Assembly (NCBI RefSeq): GCF_000003605.2
Contig: NW_003132864.1
Location: forward strand, 33,785 to 54,698
Source of the DNA: Saccoglossus kowalevskii
Taxonomy: Eukaryota > Hemichordata > Enteropneusta > Harrimaniidae
Length of the DNA stretch: 20,914 bases
Direction: 5' to 3'
The notes under the pieces were generated by a model, which saw nothing but the letters and a program-made list of their open reading frames with translations, had not been told where the DNA came from and made no database searches. Below, one piece after another: positions 1-7,163 of this stretch. The translations under genes and the position numbers were made by a program. Each line of letters starts with the position of its first letter. Position 1 is the first letter of the stretch.

Positions 1-509
1 CATCAGTCGCGAACAAAACTGTCAAAAAAATAACACCCAAAATTAGAAAAAGAAAAAAAGAGAAACCAAATTATGGTTTGATAGAGAGTGCTGGGAAATT
101 CGAAATGAACTAAAAACTGCTAGTAAATTGTTTCAGCAATATCCCCTTGATCCGTTCACCGTTCATATCACCCATTAAGCGCAATGGATCAATCCAAAAA
201 TGACGTCATTTTCAGGGGTCGCGTGCTGTGAAATGAACAGCAAAAGCAGCAAAAAATAATAAATCAGTGAAACAAACACTGTGGTCTACGCGTACTGTTT
301 ACTGAATATTCTGGTTTTATTTTCGACAAAACATTTACCCTTGTAGTAATTACAAGCAATCACATACACATCAATACACAGTCACCGTTGATGTTATCCA
401 GGTACATACGTATGCATGTGTAATCTAGTTAAAATGCACACATCGGCAATCACAATGTCACGTGTTATTAATGAGCACCACATGATCAATCTCGATTTAT
501 ATTGGTTAC
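1..509. other. Upstream non-coding DNA
   Basis: No credible reading frame was seen. The start is purine-rich. The only marked element is a TGACGTCA palindrome near position 200, listed separately. The stretch is probably the distal upstream region of the glycosyltransferase gene. Confidence 0.6.
200..209. promoter_or_regulatory. CRE/ATF-type palindrome, copy 1
   Basis: The 10-bp perfect palindrome ATGACGTCAT contains the full consensus cAMP-response element TGACGTCA, the site bound by CREB/ATF bZIP dimers. The same 10-mer recurs at 944-953 and 4941-4950. It lies about 690 bp before the glycosyltransferase start. Function is inferred from the motif only. Confidence 0.4.
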
Positions 510-551
510 ATTGAGCCACAGTCCCTTGACATGGAGGGACTGTGATTGAGC
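510..551. mobile_element. Tiny palindromic insertion A (28 bp) with 7-bp target duplication
   Basis: A 28-bp unit at 517-544 has 10-bp perfect inverted ends, CACAGTCCCT and AGGGACTGTG, around an 8-bp centre. It sits between two exact copies of ATTGAGC (510-516 and 545-551). A unit with the same ends and same length lies at 7129-7156 between copies of a different 7-mer. This is the expected look of a target-site duplication made by a transposon end or its excision scar. No transposase is present. It lies 340 bp before the glycosyltransferase start. Confidence 0.75.
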
Positions 552-639
552 GAGATGTATACATGGGAGGCAATGACATTAGGAAACCCAACTCTTGAAC
601 ACTTTCAAATACAGAAAGACGTTATGCGTCAGAGTAACA

Positions 640-678
640 GGTCAGATCATGGAGGGAGAAAACCTCCGTGGTCAGACC
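640..678. mobile_element. Tiny palindromic insertion D (23 bp), different ends
   Basis: The unit at 648-670 has inverted ends CATGGAGG and CCTCCGTG (one mismatch, pairing as G-U in RNA) around a 7-base centre. It is flanked by GTCAGAT (641-647) and GTCAGAC (671-677). Because GTCAGAC is itself almost self-complementary, the whole of 640-678 can also fold as one hairpin of 15 pairs, one mismatch and two wobbles. So the flanks may be a 7-bp target duplication or simply the lower stem. It shares the CA...TG ends and 7-bp flank of insertions A to C but not their sequence. Confidence 0.5.
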
Positions 679-817
679 AAGAGCTGTCTTCTCATTTGTT
701 AGCGGCTTACGATCATGCTACTCATTAGCATAATTACCACCACAAAAATTTGGGAGAAATATAGAGGTGCAACAGAATAGATCAGTCATGAAATTTTATC
801 AGTTCTACGATTTGTAT

Positions 818-838
818 GTTTTTTTTATAACTCTGTAG
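818..838 (+). promoter_or_regulatory. Possible 3' splice acceptor before the glycosyltransferase exon
   Basis: A run of T residues (about 818-826) is followed by a short mixed stretch and ends in TGTAG at 834-838, a good acceptor profile. An exon starting at 839 would carry 48 nt of leader and then the ATG at 887, the common layout of a single coding exon behind an untranslated first exon. TATAA at 826-830 could instead be a weak TATA box. No matching donor was identified. Confidence 0.3.
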
Positions 839-886
839 GTGTTCCTCATTTGTATCTGAATAGTAACAATGAAGTGATCGAAGTAG

Positions 887-2167
887 ATGACCAGAGGTAG
901 ATGGATTTCCGTAAACTCACTAACAGCTGCAATTGGTCTTAGGATGACGTCATCGTCGGTATGTATGCCGAAATTAATTGTTACTGGGAAATTCAAAAGA
1001 AAAGTTCTAGGCGTTATTTTCTTCGTTATGGTGATGTTGGCTGCGTCAAATATGCACAATGAGACTGGCTCATTTGGTGGGTCCGTTCGAAGAATACATG
1101 GGCATCAAATCACCGAGACCAATGGGAGGTATAACAAGACAGATGGCATATTTAGCGAAGGAAGTCACGAAGGTGCCCGAGCACACACGACAACGCCCAG
1201 AACGGGTCCATTCACAGCGATCAGTACGTCCCAAAGTAACGATATCAAGTTGAAAAACTTACGCTGGAACTTTACCGGGGAGATAGACTTAGATTCCAGA
1301 GATTGGTACACGGGAAAATTGAAACCACACTCATATCCTGTTGTGCCGAATATAGTTCATTTCACTTGGGTTAATTGCCCAGATATAGACATCTCATTCT
1401 TCCACTTGATTGGTTTAATCGGTGTTTATAGAAGTATGAAACCTGACAGAATGTTATTTCACACAGACTGTGACCCGGAACCAACAGGGTCTTGGTGGAG
1501 AGAAGCAAAACTTATACCCATCTTAGAAATCGTACATCATCCGACGCCAGATACCGTATTTGGAAAGACGATTGTCATAAATAACCACCGATCTGATGTC
1601 CTGCGTTTACAGGTTTTGTTGCAATATGGCGGTATATACGTTGATTTAGATATATGGATGTTCAGATCGCCAGACCGCATGCGTTACTATGACTACGTAG
1701 CGAATAGAGCTGGAGAGGGCAGACTTGGTAACAATGTTATATTTGCCAGGAGGAATTCCAGATTTCTCCGCATGTATTACGAAAGTTTCAGGAATTTCAA
1801 TGTCAGTTGCTATGGTTGTACCACTATTATCGGACACAATGACTTGGGATATGAACACAGAGAATTGTTGCATGTTGAGTTTTTTACCTTCAATAGATTG
1901 TTAGGAAAAGAACCATTTTACGAAGAGACTTATATAGACCAAATGGACTGGGACATTTACCGCTACGCCATTCATTTCAATCACAATGCCCCGACGCGCC
2001 GACATCAAAAGTATTTAATGCCCACTCGTAAAAATATCAAGATGGCTGACAATACCGCAGGATCTATTGCAAGGTATATATATTATGGCAGAATATCTAA
2101 GATTCTACCACGAGAAGACCCTATACCTTGGTATAACCAAACACAAGATTTTCCATATTTGGTGTGA
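887..2167 (+). CDS. Type II membrane glycosyltransferase, DXD / Gly_transf_sug family (A4GALT-like)
   Basis: The 426-residue product is predicted to move a sugar from a nucleotide donor onto a glycan or glycolipid in the Golgi lumen. After a basic stretch (KFKRK, 35-39), a short hydrophobic segment at about 40-54 should act as signal anchor. A stem rich in Ser, Thr and Gly runs to about 125. The catalytic fold begins at VPNIVHFTW (153-161). RSDVLRLQVLLQYGGIYVDL then D-I-W carries the family hallmark, with D253-x-D255 as the metal/donor-binding DXD. N-glycosylation sequons occur at N58, N83, N128, N305 and N417. The coding region is one exon, as in many expanded invertebrate copies. Translation could instead begin at Met20 (944), which has A at -3 and keeps the anchor; the 887 ATG has T at -3. 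The family call is firm, but acceptor and linkage cannot be read from sequence. Confidence 0.9.
   Translation: MTRGRWISVNSLTAAIGLRMTSSSVCMPKLIVTGKFKRKVLGVIFFVMVMLAASNMHNETGSFGGSVRRIHGHQITETNGRYNKTDGIFSEGSHEGARAHTTTPRTGPFTAISTSQSNDIKLKNLRWNFTGEIDLDSRDWYTGKLKPHSYPVVPNIVHFTWVNCPDIDISFFHLIGLIGVYRSMKPDRMLFHTDCDPEPTGSWWREAKLIPILEIVHHPTPDTVFGKTIVINNHRSDVLRLQVLLQYGGIYVDLDIWMFRSPDRMRYYDYVANRAGEGRLGNNVIFARRNSRFLRMYYESFRNFNVSCYGCTTIIGHNDLGYEHRELLHVEFFTFNRLLGKEPFYEETYIDQMDWDIYRYAIHFNHNAPTRRHQKYLMPTRKNIKMADNTAGSIARYIYYGRISKILPREDPIPWYNQTQDFPYLV
944..953. promoter_or_regulatory. CRE/ATF-type palindrome, copy 2 (at Met20 of the glycosyltransferase)
   Basis: ATGACGTCAT lies inside the coding region and overlaps the alternative start codon Met20. 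It may be a regulatory site only if transcription starts nearby; otherwise it is coincidental coding sequence. Confidence 0.2.
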
Positions 2168-2916
2168 CATGACCATGTGCCTTTCTGAAAACAATGAACT
2201 TATATTCGATTTTTTGTTATTTCTTCTAATTTCTTAACGATGTTAACGTCACATAGACGTCATGAACTCGAAATTTCTTGAAAATATTCATTCACAATTA
2301 AAATGTGATAAACAACAAGATACAATACAGATTATTGAATAGTGTTTTAATTGTCAATAGTAGCCATGATATCATCGAAACTTCACGGGAACTAAAAACG
2401 TCCAAGCAGGAGCTGACAGCCTGAGTTCAATGACAATAATGAACTGTTGATAGATTTTCAAACAATAATAATTTCGGCTATTTTTGGTCATGGGTAAATG
2501 TCCTCTACGCTACATATATATCATGATATTTTGTAAAAATCAGATCTTGTGTTACAGCCACGACCTGCGCGGCAATTTATGCCGCTTTAGCCTTGCAACT
2601 GGCAAAGAAAATTTGCATTCATTAAAATATATAATTTTTTTTTTTAAAAACATGGTAAAACTCTCTTCGAAAAGTGCACTGTACCTGTCTCTCGCCTACT
2701 ACGCGAAGTTTTTTAATGGATGCCTTTGGTTGACTCGGAGATATTGTACAGGATTACTTACTTTTCTATTATTATAGCGTAAATCTGCAAAATTATAATG
2801 TACTATGTACGGCATGCATCAATGAATAGACGGATAAAATAATGTAATGCATGATCCATCGAATTTGAAAGCAGCATATGCTTTACAGTGGAATATACAG
2901 AGGACAGATGGGACAG
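2168..2916. other. Intergenic DNA after the glycosyltransferase
   Basis: AT-rich sequence with an 11-base T run near 2635 and a small GCGGCA/TGCCGC hairpin at 2569-2585. A 97-codon open frame here begins only at a TTG and has low-complexity hydrophobic content, so it is not treated as a gene. The first part is presumably the 3' UTR of the glycosyltransferase. Confidence 0.6.
2297..2302 (+). terminator. Possible polyadenylation signal (ATTAAA) for the glycosyltransferase
   Basis: ATTAAA, the commonest variant of AATAAA, lies 130 nt after the stop codon. A T/GT-rich stretch follows near 2340-2355. No AATAAA occurs in the first 200 nt after the stop, which makes this the best local candidate. 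Confidence 0.3.
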
Positions 2917-2951
2917 GTTGCCATGGAAGCAAATCTAGTCGCCATAGAAAC
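2917..2951. promoter_or_regulatory. Tandem RFX X-box-like pair
   Basis: GTTGCCATGGAAGC (2917-2930) and GTCGCCATAGAAAC (2938-2951) resemble the RFX X-box, GTNRCC-N-RGYAAC. The second fits the looser RYYNYY-N2-RRNRAC form completely and the first with one mismatch. Against the strict form they have one and two mismatches. Their starts are 21 bp apart, two helical turns, so both face the same side of the DNA. RFX proteins switch on ciliary genes in animals. No gene is seen immediately downstream, because the LINE insertion starts 60 bp later. Confidence 0.4.
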
Positions 2952-3000
2952 GCTCTGCATGTATCAGCAGAATAAATATGGTTGTTTGTTATGTTGTTTT

Positions 3001-3942
3001 ATTCGTTTTAGCAATAAATTTTGCAAATTTTTACTAAGTGTTAGCTAGGTTGCCACTAATTCCGCTGTTAGGGGAGAGTTGGGTCGGCATTATCTTAGAG
3101 TGTCTGTAAATGTTGAAATTATTCGTTTTTGGTTAAAACTAATACGTGATGTTTCTCCACATATTTTAAAAGAATCGTATAAATTTCAACTTAATATGGC
3201 AGGAGCAGGTGCTTTTTGCTGGGCTTTGACAGTTAAAAATCTTCTCTATAAATATGGTTTTGGACATATTTGGATTGACCAATATGTAAGTAACTCTATT
3301 GCATTCCTGGAACTATTTAAACAGAGGTGCTTTGATATTTCCAGACAAGATTGGAGCTCTGAAATTAATAGAAGTCTCAAACTAGTAACTTATTGTAAGG
3401 TGAAACATGAATTAACATGTGAGAAATATCTTACAAATATTGGTCAGTCTTATGCAATATACAGAAATGCTTTATGTAGATTAAGGATCTCGTCCCATGT
3501 ACTACAAATTGAAAAGGGTAGGGCCAGTGGTACTCCACGTAACCAGAGGTTGTGTCCTTTTGGCTGTAATGTAATTGAGGACGAATACCACTTTACATTA
3601 GTTTGTCCCAAATATAGCTCCCTAAGGTTGAAGTTTATTGCACAGTATTACTACTCCCCACCTACAGAGATAAAGTTTATTTCATTATTTCAGAATCAAA
3701 CCCCATATATACAATTAAACCTTGGTAAATTTATATTTTATAGTTTTCAAGTACGTCAGCTTATGCTTGAAGAGAACACTTAATTATGCAAATGTTATGT
3801 ATTATGATTTTATATTTGTTTTTCTTTACTTGTTTCTGCGACCATTCCAATCTAATTTATTATGTATTTATTTGTATCTGTACATAAGGCCAATGGCCAC
3901 AGTACGAAATAAAGATATATATATATATATATTCGTTTTAGC
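3001..3942 (+). mobile_element. 5'-truncated non-LTR retrotransposon (LINE) with target-site duplication
   Basis: ATTCGTTTTAGC occurs exactly at 3001-3012 and 3931-3942; a shared preceding T would make it 13 bp. Between them is a 918-bp insertion that opens directly in coding sequence, ends the reading frame at 3783, and continues through a 3' UTR. A GGCC-AAT-GGCC mini-hairpin lies at 3888-3898, then GTACGAAATAAA, and the element ends in an (AT)n tail at about 3914-3930 rather than poly(A). This is a classic target-primed reverse transcription product, severely 5'-truncated. The perfect duplication implies a fairly recent event. The exact LINE clade is not assigned. Confidence 0.93.
3013..3783 (+). 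pseudogene. LINE reverse-transcriptase ORF, C-terminal end (broken)
   Basis: The frame is open from the insertion edge (starting N-K-F-C-K-F) except for a TAG at 3046-3048, and ends at TAA 3781-3783, about 256 codons in all. It lacks the whole endonuclease and catalytic RT domains and keeps only the region after the polymerase. Recognisable marks are a W-x3-I-x4-KL-x2-Y block, the SSHVLQIEKGR block, and a terminal CCHC-type finger, C-x3-C-x7-H-x4-C, around IEDEYHFTLVCP at about 3553-3606. This set is typical of pol proteins of invertebrate LINEs. No plausible start exists because the 5' end is missing, so it is a dead fragment. Confidence 0.92.
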
Positions 3943-4938
3943 GAATAGGGCTAGGGAAACAAGTTCCTGGATGTCATTCGGTTAACTAATGATCAAAGTA
4001 TAAGCAACACAGTTTTACAAACTCAAATATACGAACAAATGAGCGTGGCATACCGTTTTTTTTAATTCAACATTGAGGGCGCCACCATTCTCCATTTTTA
4101 AACGGATTTACGAAAATAAGCCTCGACGAAGCCTCCTTTGTTTTTTTATATTTTGTATTGAAATCTTTAAACCTTCATGTGCGTATAGTAGTCCTACGTA
4201 CCTGGTTGGTATTTGTCTATCGGCATTACCAAGTTGTAGAGGCTCGGAGATTACAAGCATAATATATGCAAATTTAGATAGCGACGAACAGACTGGACAA
4301 CTGCAACAGAAGATCGTGTTTGATCTGATAACAGTATATGAAAATAACTGATTCAAATTCTATCAGGGCTCAGCACTAACATGAAGTCGATCCCTTCCAG
4401 GGTGAATATACCTACTGCGCACCATGTGTTGCGAAAATATGCCATACAGAAAAAAAAATATAGAATACTGTCAGAAAAAAAGACAGTTTCACAGCTCTTT
4501 TTTCGTAAAATTTTAGGTAACGTGATTAGCCACAGATTCAGTTAAAGCTCTGTTAAAACCACTATAAGGAATCTGGTTAATGTACTAGAGTCTTGTTGAC
4601 AACGGATTAGTGCGTTAAATTACAGTAACCGTGACAATGACACTATTATGATACGAGTAGGTCACATATCCCGTTCTCGGTCGCCTGGCACACACAAAGA
4701 AAATATAAAAACTGACCTTGTACACTAAAGATATTTTGTTATATTACATTGTTTTTCGTGGGATGTGAAAATAAATCGAGGATTGTAGGTGAACTGTTGA
4801 ATATGTTATCAGAGCACTGTGTAAGCCAAGGGTCGTTTATTCCGCTTATTCAGCCACCGCCTTTGCCACCATCTTCGTGATGGAGAATGTTCACATCTGA
4901 GTTCATAATCACACTTGTTGGTCAGGAACACACCTTTA

Positions 4939-4952
4939 CAATGACGTCATTG
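4939..4952. promoter_or_regulatory. CRE/ATF-type palindrome, copy 3 (14 bp)
   Basis: CAATGACGTCATTG is a perfect 14-bp palindrome around the consensus CRE. It is the longest of the three copies in the window. No adjacent gene was recognised, so a target cannot be named. Confidence 0.4.
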
Positions 4953-5937
4953 TCGAATCGCATTGTGGGATCCATGAGTATGAATAACGAAAGATACAAT
5001 GGCCGCGTTAGAAATAATTTTACGCCAAAGAAAATTCGCAAATATATATAACCCGGAATTGCCAGCCTCTCTTCGAGAATCAGAGGGGCCTGGATCTGTA
5101 ATTAATGTATACTTGTACATGTATAATGTTGAACATGTAATTGGCAATGTTGATATTCGCTGTACGTTTTAAATTATTGAGATTAATTCAACAAATGACA
5201 GAGAGTACGTGATATTTAATGCCGACAAAATTCGTGTGTCAGACTAACCACGACTTTGAAACTAAAGAAAAAAAATAGTTTCATGCTACGATAGAGGAAA
5301 CAGTCAGAACGCCCTACCCCTTCAGCGCTTGTGTTGCATTGTTTAATTTCGCTCACATCAGTATACTGTTTATCGGCAATGACTGTAAACACTTCGTATA
5401 AAATACTAGTAGTTATAATGAAATTAGGATGTGGGCGTGGCACCGGAAACTGTAAAAGCGAAATATTGATTTTCACAAAAAATTACATAAAGTCGAACGA
5501 TGTTCAAAGATGCCCCAGCCGATAAAGCAGTGCCAGTCATTTGTAGCCGTGATAATTTCTAGTTTCAGCCTTTGGTATACCAGTACGCTCCAATGCAAAA
5601 ATCAACGATTAGTCATACTGCTTTTATTTGGATATAAGACTTCGTAATAGAGGCGTGTGTGAATAGTGTGTGTTTGTGGGAAACGAGTTAATTCATGATA
5701 TACTGTGAGGTGCTCATGTTCCCTGCGCAGACCTGAAATGTCTAGCCGTACTAGAGCGTGGTGGTACAGTTTATGCGAATGCACGTTCGGCACAAACAAG
5801 TCACTGTGAATAAAATAAATCATTATCTAGATGTATTATTGTAATTTAAAAGACTCGCATGAATTTGAATATCATTAACTTGTGGAACCAAATATCAATT
5901 CTACCAAAAAAAAAAATATTATCAACTACTGTTTATT

Positions 5938-5950
5938 GCGCCCCCTAGAG
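5938..5950 (-). promoter_or_regulatory. CTCF-like core motif
   Basis: GCGCCCCCTAGAG resembles the reverse complement of the CTCF core CCASYAGRKGGCRC. Most of the G/C-rich core positions agree; the CCA end does not. Motif-only evidence. Confidence 0.2.
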
Positions 5951-6138
5951 CTTACTCAAAACCCACATCCAGCGCGTTCGGTGAGGGCGCAGCTTATAGT
6001 GAATTGCTGAGTTGTCTAAAAATAGTTCCATTAGCATGTTATACCTATATTGGACATATGATCCATTATTTAGATCGTTTATTGTCAGTAAAGCTCATAC
6101 ATGTTTTTGTCTGTATGTAGATTGTAAACCGGCATGGT

Positions 6139-6360
6139 AATAATCATATGCATAAATAATCATATGCAAAATGGGAGGGTCGTCACTGCGCACGCGCGAG
6201 AATTGCGCCTGCAAGCGACGATAACAACACACGCTAAAAACACAAAGGTTCATGGTAGACGCTTGTTGGTAAACAATGACACGCTATGACCATCTGACGC
6301 ATGCGCAGGTGATGACTCCCCTGCTTTAATCTGTGAACCTATAATGTTTTTATAAAGGTT
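6139..6360 (+). promoter_or_regulatory. Promoter-like patch: duplicated POU-like sites, CpG-rich NRF-1-like sites, TATA
   Basis: AATAATCATATGCA is repeated exactly at 6139-6152 and 6155-6168 with a 16-bp period, each ending in an ATGCA octamer-like core. A CpG-rich stretch follows, with TGCGCACGCGC (6186-6196, a full match to the NRF-1 palindrome) and GCATGCGC (near 6299-6306). TATAAAG lies at 6351-6357. The CpG density contrasts sharply with the flanks. A start site near 6380 would transcribe a short leader; G-GTTAGT at about 6528 is a weak donor candidate. No coding exon was found, so the target gene is unknown or outside the window. Confidence 0.35.
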
Positions 6361-6599
6361 GCAAATTTACCACTCTTTGTAACTTGGTTACAGACTGAAC
6401 AACTTAATCCAAAGAACACGTCTGGAATTGAGATAGAGTCGGGACTTCATCAGCCATTAACTTGAAAGCAGTTGGTTAATGGGGTTTCGAAGCCACGACT
6501 TTGGCAGCAGATTTGCAGCAGAAAATTTGGTTAGTTCATCAATGTAAACTAAATTAATTGATATTGAATTATGTGCCAATAAACCATTTTGTGTTTGTG

Positions 6600-7121
6600 T
6601 AAATTAAGACCGACAGAACATCTGGGTAGACACGATGGGGTGGTTCTTTTCTCGTTAAGCTCGATAGAGGGCGTGTGTGGTGAAACAAGTGGTTGTGTAT
6701 AAGATAGAATACGTTTTCGCTTTTTTTGGTTTTGAAAAAAAAAATTCCCGGAGCTTTTTTTCCTTCATTGTTATTTATTCATAATGTTAAAAAAAATCTT
6801 AAAAAGAAAAAAAGCAATAACTTTCGACAGACCGTTAGACTTGGTTCCAGTCTCTTGCCGCTGTGTTGTTCTGATTCTGCTTCGGGGCCCAAGGGTCAAT
6901 ACGATATGCCGTTGAGGGCAGTATAGCATTAACGGTATCTATGACAGAAACAGAAACTGGAATAAACCATAAAAACAGAGCCTACTAGCGATATCAGTAC
7001 TAGAGAAAATAGCTAAAAATGACAGTGCCAAATCTGATTTTAAGAAATATGGCGCACATATATAGCATTGGAAATATGTGCCCTCTATCGGCGAAAGGCT
7101 ATAGTAGCACGTGTTTCCTTT
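6600..7121. other. Intergenic DNA
   Basis: A/T homopolymer-rich sequence around 6720-6820 without a credible gene. CGATAGAGGGC at 6662-6672 and its reverse complement at 7080-7090 form a spaced inverted pair of CTCF-like cores. Confidence 0.6.
7078..7091 (-). promoter_or_regulatory. CTCF-like core motif
   Basis: GTGCCCTCTATCGG agrees with the reverse complement of CCASYAGRKGGCRC at 12 of 14 positions. A mirrored, weaker copy is at 6662-6672, in the opposite orientation. Motif-only evidence. Confidence 0.25.
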
Positions 7122-7163
7122 ATTGGATCACAGTCCTTTATGATAGAGGGACTGTGATTGGAT
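7122..7163. mobile_element. Tiny palindromic insertion B (28 bp) with 7-bp target duplication
   Basis: A 28-bp unit at 7129-7156 begins CACAGTCC and ends GGGACTGTG. It is bracketed by exact copies of ATTGGAT (7122-7128 and 7157-7163). Length and ends match insertion A at 517-544, while the inner bases and flanking 7-mer differ. That argues for separate insertion or excision events of one family rather than a duplication of the locus. Confidence 0.75.

Larger units (their letters stand above)
3943..6138. other. Intergenic DNA
   Basis: No recognisable gene. Open frames of 60-92 codons here overlap on both strands and carry no domain. Notable points are a CRE palindrome at 4939-4952, a small CCATC/GATGG hairpin at 4868-4882 and a CTCF-like motif at 5938-5950. 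Confidence 0.65.

Noticed and set aside
2484-2777. 97-codon open frame after the glycosyltransferase
   Set aside because: It begins at TTG, has homopolymer-derived Phe/Lys runs, and lies in probable 3' UTR or intergenic DNA.
3722-3985. 87-codon open frame at the LINE 3' end
   Set aside because: It is out of frame with the LINE ORF, crosses the 3' UTR, the AT tail and the insertion junction, and its product is low-complexity.
6139-6168. CRISPR-like or satellite array
   Set aside because: Only two copies of a 14-mer with a 2-bp gap; this is a local duplication in animal DNA.
6482-6500. GGTTTCGAAGCC as a tRNA T-arm
   Set aside because: It is a short self-complementary sequence with no other tRNA arms nearby.
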